Both the position numbers and the translations under genes were made by a program. Below are positions 50,040-58,474 of a stretch of 64,000 bases of DNA, in pieces (the first letter of the stretch is position 1; the number at the start of each line of letters is the position of its first letter). The notes below the pieces were generated by a model. It saw only the letters and a program-made list of their open reading frames with translations, was not told where the DNA came from and ran no database searches. Source of the stretch: Humibacillus sp. (GTDB taxonomy: Bacteria; Actinomycetota; Actinomycetes; Actinomycetales; Dermatophilaceae); assembly GCA_030452985.1 (NCBI GenBank), contig JAKDLG010000005.1, positions 1 through 64,000 on the forward strand, read 5' to 3'.

Positions 50040-51356
50040 TCAGCCGACCGATGCGATGGCGTCGGACCACTTCTTGTTCAGCGCGTCGAAGATCTGCTGC
50101 TTGGTCTGGCCCGAGGCGCCGCGGGCGGCGTCGACGAGGTCGCGGTAGTAGTCGGGCTGGTTCAGCCCGATCTCCGACTGCTTGTCGACGGCGTCGAGCT
50201 TGGCCGAGGGCGTCATTTCGACGAACTTCACGCCGCTGGCCTCGAAGTCCTTGAGCTGGGCCGGCAGCTTGGCGTCCTTGAGCGTGGGCACGCCCCCGAC
50301 GACGTCGCTGTAGCCGGAGTCGTTGACCATCCAGTCGATCCAGGCCCGGGCCGCCGCCTTGTGGTCGGAGTTGATGTTGATGGCCTGGTTGAAGTCGGGG
50401 CCGACCGGGGACTGGTAGGAGCCGTCGGCCTGGAACGGCATCGGCATGTACCCGATGTCGTCAGGGTTGGTGCCGGCCTTGGTGGCCGCGTCCTTCATCT
50501 GCGGGATGGCCCACGAGCCGAGCGGCATGATGCCGATCTTGCCGGTGGCGATCAGGTTCTTGCTGTTCTCCCAGTTGGTGGTCGTGGGGTCCTTCTCACT
50601 GAGCCCCTTCTGCACCATGTCGAACAGCAGCGAGTTGAGAGCGTTCAGCTCCTGCCCTGCGGCCCAGGGGGCCTTGTTGGTCGACATCTTCACCAGGGCG
50701 TCCTTGTCGCCCGAGACTGCGCCCATGTCGCCGTAGGGCCAGCTGAGCGGCCAGCCGTCCTTGTAGTTCGTGTAGTAGGGCGTGGCCTGCGTCTTGGCCT
50801 TGATCGCCTGCAGGTCGGTGATGAGCTCGTCGGGAGTCTTCGGCAGCCCGGTGATGCCGGCCTCCTTGAAGACCTTCTTGTTGTAGACGATGCCCGACGC
50901 GTTGCCGAAGGTCGCGAGACCGTAGGTGGTGCCGTCGACCGTGCTCGAGTCGACGAAGCGGTACTTCTTGCTCAGGTCGGCGGGCTTGCCCAGCGGCTCG
51001 AAGAAGTCGGCGTAGTCGGCCTTGGCCACCCCCGCTGGGATGAGCAGCACGTCGCCGTACTGCTTCGTGCTCATCCGGGTCTTGACCTCACCTTCGTAGT
51101 CGGTGAGCGCCTGGAACTTCACGTTGACGTCAGGGTACTTGGCGTGGAACTTCGCGGCGTAGTCCTTGAACGTCGTGTTCACGATGTCGGTGCGGTTGGT
51201 CAGCACGAGGATGTCGCCCGAGGGCTTCTCGTTGGAGGTTCCGCCGGCCCCGGAGCCGGAGTCACCCGAGTCTCCCGAACCGCAGGCGGCGGTCATGCCG
51301 ATCAGCGCAACGGCAGCGGTGAGGGCGACGACGCGCCCTCGTCGAACTCGAAACAT
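50040..51356 (-). CDS. Sugar ABC transporter substrate-binding lipoprotein
   Basis: Captures the oligosaccharide outside the membrane and delivers it to the permeases. 438 residues. Lipoprotein signal: basic MFRVRRGR, hydrophobic core VVALTAAVALIGM, lipobox TAAC (Cys25), then a Gly/Ser/Asp linker. The mature part matches family 1 extracellular solute-binding proteins (FKDYAAKFHAKYPDVNVKF, YGLATFGNASGIVYNKKVFK, PLSWPYGDMGAVSG, WENSKNLIATGKIGIMPLGS). ATG 51356 has GAGAGGAA upstream. The ligand cannot be read; the operon suggests a glycan with beta-mannosyl and alpha-glucosyl ends. Confidence 0.93.
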   Translation of the reverse strand: MFRVRRGRVVALTAAVALIGMTAACGSGDSGDSGSGAGGTSNEKPSGDILVLTNRTDIVNTTFKDYAAKFHAKYPDVNVKFQALTDYEGEVKTRMSTKQYGDVLLIPAGVAKADYADFFEPLGKPADLSKKYRFVDSSTVDGTTYGLATFGNASGIVYNKKVFKEAGITGLPKTPDELITDLQAIKAKTQATPYYTNYKDGWPLSWPYGDMGAVSGDKDALVKMSTNKAPWAAGQELNALNSLLFDMVQKGLSEKDPTTTNWENSKNLIATGKIGIMPLGSWAIPQMKDAATKAGTNPDDIGYMPMPFQADGSYQSPVGPDFNQAININSDHKAAARAWIDWMVNDSGYSDVVGGVPTLKDAKLPAQLKDFEASGVKFVEMTPSAKLDAVDKQSEIGLNQPDYYRDLVDAARGASGQTKQQIFDALNKKWSDAIASVG

Positions 51357-51436
51357 CTGTGTTCCTCTCGAGAGCCGACACTCGTGTCGGACGATGACGA
51401 CCCGCTTCAATGAGTGGTGATCTGGGCCTTGCCACA

Positions 51437-51465
51437 TTGTTAGTTAAATAAATAAAGTATGTCAA
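51437..51465 (-). promoter_or_regulatory. Promoter of the glycan operon with AT-rich candidate ROK operator
   Basis: On the minus strand TTGACA (51465-51460), 17 bases, TAACAA (51442-51437), followed about 80 bases later by the binding-protein ATG. The spacer TACTTTATTTATTTAAC is very AT-rich in otherwise GC-rich DNA and contains an imperfect repeat. ROK regulators characteristically bind A/T-rich sites of this kind, and one is encoded divergently next door. Confidence 0.65.
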
Positions 51466-51469
51466 GGGT

Positions 51470-51487
51470 CAGATCTCACGAGATCTG
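51470..51487. promoter_or_regulatory. Perfect 18-bp palindrome between the glycan operon and ROK regulator
   Basis: CAGATCTC-AC-GAGATCTG: 8-bp arms with a 2-base centre, just upstream of the -35 of the operon and 60 bases before the ROK start. A dyad of this quality between divergent genes is likely a regulator site. Which regulator is unknown. Confidence 0.55.
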
Positions 51488-51547
51488 TCCCGTGGCCGAA
51501 CCGCAACATCCCTTCCGCATCCCACCAACCAGGACGGCAACGCAGCC

Positions 51548-52798
51548 ATGAGCACCCCCACCGGCGTCGGCGCCTACGCCATCAACCGCGGCCAGCTGAT
51601 CGACGCGATCCGGCGGGCAGGTCGGATCAGCCGGGTCGAGCTCGTGCACCAGATGGGCTCGAACGCAGCGACCGTGTCGACCGCCGTGCGCAGCCTCATC
51701 GACGACGGCCTGGTCGTCGAGGTGGGCCGGGCCGCCTCGACCGGCGGAAAGCCGGCGGTGCTGCTCTCCGTCGTGCGAGACGCCCGCTTCGCCCTCGGGG
51801 TGAGCCTCGACCACTCCGGCATCAGCTACGTCGTGGCCAACCTCGGCGGGGCGGTCGTGGGCCGACTACGGCGACGCGGGGCCGGCGCCGACACGCCGGC
51901 CGCCGTCGTCGAGCGCATCGCCGCCGAGATCACGAGCCTCGTGACGCACGTCGGGGTCGACCCGGCGCTGCTGCTCGGGCTCGGCGTCGTCTCGCCGGGG
52001 CCGATCACGGGCGCGAACGGGATGGCGCTCACCCCGCCGGTCATGCAGTCGTGGCGCGACTTCCCGCTGGCCGAGTCGCTCGAGGCGAGCACCGGCCTGA
52101 CCGTGCTCGTCGAGAACGACGCCTCGGCCGCCACCATGGGCGAGTACTGGTCGGGGACCGCAGGAACGAGCCGAACCTTCGCGACGCTCTACATGGGTAC
52201 CGGTATCGGTGCCGGGTTCATGATCGACGGGATCGTGCACCGCGGGGTCAGCGGCAACACCGGCGAGATCGGCCACATCTGCATCGACCTCGACGGCCTT
52301 GACTGCTGGTGCGGAGCACGGGGCTGTGTCGAGACGGTGGCCGCCCCGACGGCCCTGGTCACCGAGGCCCGGGCTCGGGGCCTGGCCCTGCCCGGCCTCA
52401 GCGTCGTCGAGGACTTCGCTGCCATCGCCCGGCTGTCGCGCGCAGGCGAGCCGGTGGCCCAGCAGCTGTTGTCACGATCGGCCCGGGCCGTCGCCGCCGC
52501 CGCGCAGTCACTGGCCAACATGATCGACGTCGACCTGATCGTGCTGACCGGCCCGTCGTTCACCAGTGCGGGCGCGCTCTACCTGCCCGTCATCCAGGCC
52601 CACCTCGACGCGACCTTCTTCGCTCGCGACTGCCACCGCGTCAAGGTCGCGCTCTCACCCAACGCCGTCGATGCGGCCGCCATCGGTGCGGCCGCCCTTG
52701 TGCTGCAGAGCGAGCTGGCGCCACACATGAGCGCAGCCGCGGCCACCGACAACCGCGGCTCGCGCCCGCTCTCCCGCCAGCGTCTCCAACCCACCTGA
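51548..52798 (+). CDS. ROK family transcriptional regulator
   Basis: Sugar-responsive repressor of 416 residues: an N-terminal winged helix-turn-helix (NRGQLIDAIRRAGRISRVEL, NAATVSTAVRSLIDDGLV) and a C-terminal sugar-kinase-like ROK domain with GLGVVSPGPI, VENDASAATMGEYW, YMGTGIGAGFMIDG and the Zn-binding signature GHICIDLDGLDCWCGARGC. Divergent from the glycan operon across 191 bases containing a palindrome and an AT-rich promoter, so it most likely controls that operon and itself. The ribosome binding site at ATG 51548 is distant and weak, but the conserved N-terminus supports this start. Confidence 0.9.
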   Translation: MSTPTGVGAYAINRGQLIDAIRRAGRISRVELVHQMGSNAATVSTAVRSLIDDGLVVEVGRAASTGGKPAVLLSVVRDARFALGVSLDHSGISYVVANLGGAVVGRLRRRGAGADTPAAVVERIAAEITSLVTHVGVDPALLLGLGVVSPGPITGANGMALTPPVMQSWRDFPLAESLEASTGLTVLVENDASAATMGEYWSGTAGTSRTFATLYMGTGIGAGFMIDGIVHRGVSGNTGEIGHICIDLDGLDCWCGARGCVETVAAPTALVTEARARGLALPGLSVVEDFAAIARLSRAGEPVAQQLLSRSARAVAAAAQSLANMIDVDLIVLTGPSFTSAGALYLPVIQAHLDATFFARDCHRVKVALSPNAVDAAAIGAAALVLQSELAPHMSAAAATDNRGSRPLSRQRLQPT

Positions 52799-52933
52799 GG
52801 CCGGGCCACCCCAGCCGCAGCTCCCACCCGGCAGCCGGACACCGCGCAACGTGCGCTTCCGCACCGTCCTCGCCCGCTCCGAGAACGGCGCCTCCATCGC
52901 CGCCGACGCACCGGGGCTCGCGGGTGATCGGCC
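52799..52933. other. Intergenic gap after ROK gene
   Basis: 135 bases between convergent genes. No clear hairpin terminator or small gene was seen. Confidence 0.4.
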
Positions 52934-53362
52934 TCAGGAGGCGGCGGCCAAAGGCTCGGGCAGGGGGAAGACACCGTCGCGCGTGGCGAGGTAGAAGCCG
53001 AGCAACGGCACGTCGTGGGCGGCGCACACGTCGCTCGTCTGCTGGTGCCAGGCCCGGTCGAGGTCGTTCGGGACCCCGCCGCGCGGCCGACCGCGACCGA
53101 TGACCAGCGAACCCTGCTGCTCTGCCACGCGGGGCAGCAGGTGGAGGAAGAACGCTGCCACGGTGGTGGCGTCGGCGTCGGGCGGAACGTCGGACAGCAC
53201 GATCGGGTGCACCAGACGTCCGTGCTCGTCGCAGACCAGGATGCCAAGAGCGCCGTCGGCCCGGGCCGAGTCGGTCACGAAGAGGTCGACGGCGTCGGCC
53301 GCATGGCGTCGGTCGGTGAGGCGCAGGTCGTCGATGTTGTCGGGCAGGTTCTCGAAGGTCAT
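52934..53362 (-). CDS. Conserved hypothetical protein
   Basis: 142 residues, no signal peptide or membrane segment. It starts MTFENLPDNIDDLRLTDRRH, followed by ADAVDLFVTDSARADGALGI and LLPRVAEQQGSLVIGRGRP; it looks like one compact alpha/beta domain common in actinobacteria, function unknown. ATG 53362 is favoured by this conserved beginning; GTG 53446 is in frame but inside the upstream epimerase gene. Last gene of the - strand operon. Confidence 0.65.
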   Translation of the reverse strand: MTFENLPDNIDDLRLTDRRHAADAVDLFVTDSARADGALGILVCDEHGRLVHPIVLSDVPPDADATTVAAFFLHLLPRVAEQQGSLVIGRGRPRGGVPNDLDRAWHQQTSDVCAAHDVPLLGFYLATRDGVFPLPEPLAAAS

Positions 53363-53420
53363 GCCCGACAGCGTGGCGCCGATCGCTGACCCGGCGGCCG
53401 AGTTATCCCCAGCCTCGTCG

Positions 53421-54281
53421 TCAGGCGCGAACGACGTCCTTGTCACGCCACGAGAACTGCGGGTCGTAGCCCAGCACCCGGCGTGCCTTGTCGATGGAGA
53501 GCAAGGTGGTGTGTGCGCCGATGCCGTCGCGGCGGGGCACCCCGGGAAACACCTCGTCGAGCAGCTCGGCGTTGGGGGTCGTCATCACCGTGTCGGGTGA
53601 GGCGATGATGAACCGGTCGAAGCCGGGTGCCGCGTGCGCCAGCGCCTTCTCGACCGCCTGTGCGCCGTCACGGCCGTCGATGTAGCCCCACAGGTTCCAC
53701 TTGCGCGCACGAGGGTCGGCGTCGAAGGGGAACTCGACGTAGTCGCTTCGGTCCATCACGTTCGAGAAGCGCAGGGCGGTGATCGTGAGGTCTGGGTGCC
53801 AGCGGCACAGCTCGATGGCCATCGTCTCCTCGAGGTGCTTGACCAGGCTGTAGACCGACTCGGGGCGAGCGGGGTACTCCTCGTCGACCGGAACGTAGGG
53901 AGGCGGAGTGTCGAAGGGCAGCCCGAGCACCGTCTCCGACGACGCGTACACGATGGTGCGCACCCCGAGACGGATGGCCGCTTGGAACACGCTGAACGTC
54001 GTGACGATGTTGTTGCGGAAGGTCTCGATGTCGGGCGCCAGCCCCGGGGCCGGAATAGCGGCCAGGTGCACGAGCGCGTCGACCACCGTTGGCTGGTCGC
54101 CGTCACGAGCGCCGCTCAACGCGTCGACGACCTGGCCGTAGTCGGTCAGGTCGACCCGCCTGAAGCCGTCGCCACGGGCCCCTTCCCGGTCGAGGTTGAC
54201 GACCTCGTGCCCGCTCGCGCCGAGCCTGGTGACGACATGGCGGCCGAGCTTGCCCGTACCCCCGGTGACAGCGATGCGCAT
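53421..54281 (-). CDS. NAD-dependent epimerase/dehydratase (extended SDR)
   Basis: 286 residues. NAD-binding GGTGKLGRHV at the N-terminus, catalytic YSLVK in a helix and VYASSETVLGLPF before it. The overall pattern resembles UDP-sugar epimerases and uronate dehydrogenases. Substrate unknown. It is 14 bases downstream of the SDR gene in the operon, so it probably acts in the same pathway. Confidence 0.85.
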   Translation of the reverse strand: MRIAVTGGTGKLGRHVVTRLGASGHEVVNLDREGARGDGFRRVDLTDYGQVVDALSGARDGDQPTVVDALVHLAAIPAPGLAPDIETFRNNIVTTFSVFQAAIRLGVRTIVYASSETVLGLPFDTPPPYVPVDEEYPARPESVYSLVKHLEETMAIELCRWHPDLTITALRFSNVMDRSDYVEFPFDADPRARKWNLWGYIDGRDGAQAVEKALAHAAPGFDRFIIASPDTVMTTPNAELLDEVFPGVPRRDGIGAHTTLLSIDKARRVLGYDPQFSWRDKDVVRA

Positions 54282-54295
54282 GACGATCTTTCGGT

Positions 54296-55063
54296 TCAGA
54301 GCTGGATGCCGCGGGTCAGGGCCCCGTCGACGACGAGGTTGGTGCCACTGACCCGGCTGGCGATCGGGCTGGCGAGGAACACGACCGGGCCGGCGACCTC
54401 CGCGGGAGTGCCCATGTGCCCGGTGGGGTTGAGACCGACGGCCATGGCGTAGAGGTCGGGGTCGGCGGTCTCGATGCTCGACCAGACACCGCCCTCGAAG
54501 TAGGTGTTTCCCGGCGAGACGGTGTTGGCCCGGATCCCCTTGTCGGCCAGCTGCATCGCCAACCCCTGGATGTAGCCGATGATGGCGGTCTTTGCGGTGC
54601 CGTACGGCCCCGAAGCGAAGTCGGACTCGCGACCCGACACGCTCGAGATCGCGATGATCGACGCCGCGTCGCTCTGCTCGAGGTAGGGCATGGCCGCTCG
54701 AACCAGGCGCACCGTGTGCATGACGTCGACGTTGAGGCTGAGCTGCCAGTTCTCCTCGGACTCCGGGATCGCGAGGGCACTGACGCTGGCCACGACGATG
54801 TCGATGCCCCCGAAGGCCTGCGCCGACCGCTCGACCCAGGCCGCGAGCGCCTCGGGGTCACCGACGTCGACGACCGAGCCGGTGACCGAACCCCCCGAGC
54901 CGCGCTCCTTGAGCGTCAGCTCGACGGCACCGACCTCCTCGGCCTGCCGGGCGCAGAAGCCGACCACAGCACCCTCGGCCAGAAAAGCCTCGACGATGGC
55001 GCGGCCGATACCGCGGGTTCCGCCGGTGACGAGAACGCGCTTGCCTGTCAGCTGTAGATCCAT
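54296..55063 (-). CDS. Short-chain dehydrogenase/reductase
   Basis: 255-residue classical SDR. Cofactor motif GGTRGIGRAIVEAF; active-site Ser in IAISSVSGRESDFASG, then the Tyr-x3-Lys PYGTAKTA; VSPGNTYFEGG follows. Subfamily resembles 3-oxoacyl-reductase-like enzymes of varied substrate. The start is ATG 55063. Lies between acetamidase and epimerase genes, gaps 31 and 14 bases, so one operon. Preference for NAD or NADP was not judged. Confidence 0.88.
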   Translation of the reverse strand: MDLQLTGKRVLVTGGTRGIGRAIVEAFLAEGAVVGFCARQAEEVGAVELTLKERGSGGSVTGSVVDVGDPEALAAWVERSAQAFGGIDIVVASVSALAIPESEENWQLSLNVDVMHTVRLVRAAMPYLEQSDAASIIAISSVSGRESDFASGPYGTAKTAIIGYIQGLAMQLADKGIRANTVSPGNTYFEGGVWSSIETADPDLYAMAVGLNPTGHMGTPAEVAGPVVFLASPIASRVSGTNLVVDGALTRGIQL

Positions 55064-55094
55064 GAAAGTGCCTCTCGTACGGGTGAGTTGACGG

Positions 55095-56102
55095 TCAGAG
55101 AGTGCCGAGCTCGCGGGCCCGGGCCCGGAGGTCGGCGTGGATGCCGTCGAAGGCGGCGCCGTCGGGGAGCAGCGCCTTGGCCGCCTTGACCACGACGCTG
55201 TAGTTCGCGTCGACGACGTTGGCGATGGGGGCCTGCGTGATCTGCGCCAGCAGCTGGTACGCGTCCATAGTGTGCAGCCCGTGCAGAGCGCTCACCCAGC
55301 GCACGAGCTCGGCGTTGGCGATACGCCACGAGTCCTCCATCGGGCGGCTCGAACCGATGGCCATCACGTGGGTGTCGTCCTCGAGGCGCGGCCAGCCCGG
55401 GGCCTGACCCCTGATGAGGTCGACGATGAGCGTCGTGGTCATGGCGCCCTCGACCGCAGTGCCGCAGGCCTCGCCCTCGCCTTGGCGGTAGTGGCCGTCG
55501 CCGACGGAGAACATCGCCCCCTCAACGTTGACGCCGAGGTAGACGGTCGAGCCGGCTCGCATCTGCGGGGTGTCCATGTTGCCGCCGAAGCGTTCGGGAA
55601 CCAGCGACGAGCGCACCTCTCCCCCGGCCGGGGCCACCCCGACGGTGCCGAGCATGGGCTCGAGCGGCAGCTCGATGCGGTGGTCGCTGTGCCGGGCCAC
55701 GAAGCCGACAGTGCGACGGTCGCGGTCGAGCTCGTAGATCCAGGTCGTGTCGGGCAACGCGTCCTGCAACGTGACGGTGCGGTCGGTGCTCGTCATGCCG
55801 CCGAAGAACGGGATGGCGGCCGAGGCGGCCCAGTCACGGGCCGGCTCGAGCGCGACGAGGTGCAGCACGAGCGTGTCGCCCGGCTCGGCCCCCTCGACGT
55901 AGAACGGCCCGGTCTGGGGGTTGACGAAACGCAGGTCGACCTTGGCGCTCGACACGTCGTCGACGCTGCGCAGGGCCCCACCGAAGGCGTCGTCGGACCA
56001 CAGCCGCAGCGCCGTGCCCGGCGTGACGCGCATGACGGGGGCGACGCCTCCGAACGTGTAGGCGTAGTGCTCGCGGGTAGGGGTGTACTCGATGACGTCC
56101 AT
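55095..56102 (-). CDS. Acetamidase/formamidase family amidase
   Basis: Hydrolyses short amides to acid plus ammonia. 335 residues of the FmdA/AmdA family: GPFYVEGAEPGDTLVLHL, the motif FGGNMDTPQMRAGSTVYLGV and FSVGDGHYRQGEGE, where the conserved acidic and His residues lie. The start is ATG 56102 with GAGGG upstream. 19 bases downstream of the cupin gene. True substrate may be an amide formed in the surrounding pathway rather than acetamide. Confidence 0.9.
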   Translation of the reverse strand: MDVIEYTPTREHYAYTFGGVAPVMRVTPGTALRLWSDDAFGGALRSVDDVSSAKVDLRFVNPQTGPFYVEGAEPGDTLVLHLVALEPARDWAASAAIPFFGGMTSTDRTVTLQDALPDTTWIYELDRDRRTVGFVARHSDHRIELPLEPMLGTVGVAPAGGEVRSSLVPERFGGNMDTPQMRAGSTVYLGVNVEGAMFSVGDGHYRQGEGEACGTAVEGAMTTTLIVDLIRGQAPGWPRLEDDTHVMAIGSSRPMEDSWRIANAELVRWVSALHGLHTMDAYQLLAQITQAPIANVVDANYSVVVKAAKALLPDGAAFDGIHADLRARARELGTL

Positions 56103-56121
56103 GCTCGAACCCTCGGCGACG

Positions 56122-56454
56122 TCAGACGAGCTTGGCGACCGTGAGCAGCACGACTGACGGCTCACTCGCCTCGAGGCGGTGCGAGGCGTCGGGGATCATC
56201 ATCAGGTCACCCACGGCGCCCTCCCACTCGGTGTCGCCGGCGACCAGCCGCACGGCCCCCTGGAGCACCTGCAGGGTCGCCTCACCGGGGTTCTCGTGCT
56301 CGTGCAGCTGCTGGCCCGCGGCCAGCGCGATGAGGGTCTGACGCAGCGTGTGCGCGGCGCCCCCGCACAAGGTCTGGGCGCTGCGGCCGCTCGATGCCTC
56401 GGTGGCGGCGCGCAGGTGCTGGGCGGCCAGGTCGGTCAAAGACACGTTCTCCAT
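56122..56454 (-). CDS. Small cupin-domain protein
   Basis: 110 residues forming one cupin barrel: metal-site motif 1 LHEHENPGEATLQVLQG and motif 2 VGDLMMIPDASHRLEA. May bind a metal and act as an isomerase or sensor; nothing in sequence decides. The start is ATG 56454 after GGAGGA. First gene of the acetamidase operon. Confidence 0.85.
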   Translation of the reverse strand: MENVSLTDLAAQHLRAATEASSGRSAQTLCGGAAHTLRQTLIALAAGQQLHEHENPGEATLQVLQGAVRLVAGDTEWEGAVGDLMMIPDASHRLEASEPSVVLLTVAKLV

Positions 56455-56538
56455 GGGATCTCCTCCGTAGGGCACAGACCCCGATCATGCCCCACCGTGC
56501 CAGCGCCTGCCAGCGCCTGTCTGCGCCTGCCCGCTGCG

Positions 56539-57903
56539 TCAGGATCCTGGCACGCCGGCATCCTCGATGCCCTGCGCGCGGTCGATGAGGGCGTCGTCGC
56601 GGCGCACGAGGTCGAGCCGCGCGACCCGAGTGGGCAGCACGCTCGCGTAGAGCCAGTTCGTGGCGACCCGGACGCGCGCCGACAGGGAGGGCAGCGCCAG
56701 CAGGTGGTAGCCGCGAGCGACCGCCTTGGCGACCGGCCCGGTGAGCGGCACCCCCAGCGGTTTGGCCACGGCATCCCAACCGCCGAGGTCGGCCACCAGA
56801 CCGAGGTCGCGATGCCTGTATGTGCGGCTGACACCGAGCCCGAGGGAAGCGGCCACGTTCGCGGCGGCCACCGGCCCCTGCCGCTGCGCGTGCTGGGCCG
56901 TCGGCGCGGTGATCGGGCGCCCGCCGGCATTGTCGCTCCGCTCGGACACCGCGAGGTCGGGCACCGCTGCTGCATCGCCCAGGGCCCAGACGTGGGGCGC
57001 ACCCCGAACGGCGAGGTCGGGGCCTACCTCGAGACGGCCGCGCTGGGTGGGCAGGCCAAGGCTCGCCATGAGCGGGCTCGGCACGATGCCGGCACTCCAC
57101 ACCACGGTGTTCGTCGCGATCCGGGTGCCGTCGGTGAGGGTGACCCCCTCGTCGTCGACCTCGCTGAGGCTCACCCCGAGCCGAACCTCGATCCCCCGGC
57201 GGCGGAGTCGTCCGAGGGCGTGGGCACCCAGTCGCGAGCCCAGTTCGGGGAGCACCTGGGGCGCGACGTCGACGAGCACCCAGCGCACCTGCGACGGGTC
57301 GAGGCGGCCCCAGCGCCCGGTGACCCGCGACACCCAGAACTGCAGCTGGGCCACCAGCTCGGTGCCCGTGTAGCCGGCGCCGACGGCGACGACGGTCAGG
57401 CGCCGCCGACGTTCGTCGTCGTTCTCGGGGCCTTCGGGGAGCGCGTCGGCGCGGTCGAGCTGGGCGATGATGTGGTCGCGCAGGTAGGTGGCCTCGCGCA
57501 GCGTCTTCATTCCGTGGGCGTGCTCGCGCAGGCCCGGGATGTCGAACTGGCGCGTCACCGACCCCGGGGCGATGACGAGCCGGTCCCAGCGGAGGTCGAC
57601 CTGACCCTCCTCAGGGCAGTCGAGGCCGATCGTGTGGGCGGTGAGGTCGAGCTCCCGGACTCGGCCTACGAGCACTCTGACCCCGCGCAGCGTCTGCCGG
57701 TAGGGCACAGCGATGTCACGGGGCTCGAGCACCCCGTTCGCCACCTCGGGCAGAAGCGGGGCGTAGAGCAGGTAGTCGCTCGCGGTCACCAGAACGAGAT
57801 CTGCCTTACCTCCGAGCACCCGTTGCAGCCGGCGTATCGCGTAGAAGCCCGCAAACCCACCGCCGATCACCATTACGGTCGGTCGACCCTGAGTTGTCGT
57901 CAC
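56539..57903 (-). CDS. NAD(P)/FAD-dependent oxidoreductase, type II NADH dehydrogenase-like
   Basis: 454 residues with two dinucleotide folds: FAD-binding VMVIGGGFAGFYAIRRLQ and NADH-binding VVAVGAGYTGTELVAQL, plus ASDYLLYAPLLPEVANGVL and VWALGDAAAVPDL. This matches Ndh proteins, which pass electrons from NADH to quinone at the inner membrane without pumping protons. A short C-terminal helical tail may provide membrane contact. The start is GTG 57903 with GGAG six bases upstream. An NADH-linked reductase for another acceptor is possible. Confidence 0.88.
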   Translation of the reverse strand: MTTTQGRPTVMVIGGGFAGFYAIRRLQRVLGGKADLVLVTASDYLLYAPLLPEVANGVLEPRDIAVPYRQTLRGVRVLVGRVRELDLTAHTIGLDCPEEGQVDLRWDRLVIAPGSVTRQFDIPGLREHAHGMKTLREATYLRDHIIAQLDRADALPEGPENDDERRRRLTVVAVGAGYTGTELVAQLQFWVSRVTGRWGRLDPSQVRWVLVDVAPQVLPELGSRLGAHALGRLRRRGIEVRLGVSLSEVDDEGVTLTDGTRIATNTVVWSAGIVPSPLMASLGLPTQRGRLEVGPDLAVRGAPHVWALGDAAAVPDLAVSERSDNAGGRPITAPTAQHAQRQGPVAAANVAASLGLGVSRTYRHRDLGLVADLGGWDAVAKPLGVPLTGPVAKAVARGYHLLALPSLSARVRVATNWLYASVLPTRVARLDLVRRDDALIDRAQGIEDAGVPGS

Positions 57904-58034
57904 GAGGGGCTCCTTCGGTGGGTTCTCGCCACCATAGGCCGCCCTCACCACCCACCGATTGAGTCATTCGACTTCATCTGCGGCCGTGTGCAGACCTCAT
58001 TCCCGCCGCCATCCGAGAGCGGTCAACTGCGCCC

Positions 58035-58364
58035 GGCATCATCCACTGCCCCGACCCGCGCCGGATGGCGACGTTCTACGGCGCCCTTCTCGGGCGGGAT
58101 GTGAAGGCCTCCGACGACTGGGCCGAGGTGCGCGACGACGGCCAGCGCATCTGCTTCCAGCCGGTGGCCGACTACGCCGCGCCGAAGTGGCCGGGCCAGC
58201 AGGCTCCCCAGCAGATGCATCTCGACGTGATGGTCGACGGCCTCGACGAGGGCGAGGCCGCGGTGCTGCAGCTCGGAGCGACGAAGCACGAGCACCAGCC
58301 CGGCACGTAGTTCCGGCTGTTGCTCGATCCCGCCGGCCACCCGTTCTGCCTCTGCGTCGACTGA
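58035..58364 (+). pseudogene. VOC (glyoxalase-like) protein, broken
   Basis: Reads as a typical small VOC protein: GIIHCPDPRRMATFYGALLG, then WAEVRDDGQRICFQ, PQQMHLDVMVDGLDEGE and, after an in-frame TAG at 58308-58310, FRLLLDPAGHPFCLCVD ending at TGA 58362. The stop replaces one codon in a normally continuous motif (PGT-stop-FR). Upstream of GIIH there is no good start or ribosome binding site in frame; the first ATG (58065) is inside the domain. So both ends appear damaged. A sequencing error at the TAG is possible. Confidence 0.75.
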
Positions 58365-58408
58365 CCGCACGGTCTGGTCGACCGAGGGTGCCAGCGTCCA
58401 GAGAATGC

Positions 58409-58454
58409 CGGATGCCGCTCAGCCGGCGAGCGATCGCCCGCTGAGCGGCATCCG
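58409..58454. terminator. Strong bidirectional hairpin terminator-like element
   Basis: CGGATGCCGCTCAGC (58409-58423) pairs exactly with GCTGAGCGGCATCCG (58440-58454). The loop contains GGCGA-GCGA-TCGCC, a 5-bp helix closed by a GNRA-type tetraloop. It lies between the convergent VOC remnant and aldo/keto reductase gene. No U-tract; in actinobacteria such hairpins often end transcription. Confidence 0.75.
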
Positions 58455-58474
58455 ACTTCACGCGGTGGAGAAGC

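Noticed and set aside
57959-58444. Plus-strand Arg-rich frame over the VOC remnant
   Set aside because: It is out of frame with the clear VOC homology and has GC-shadow composition.
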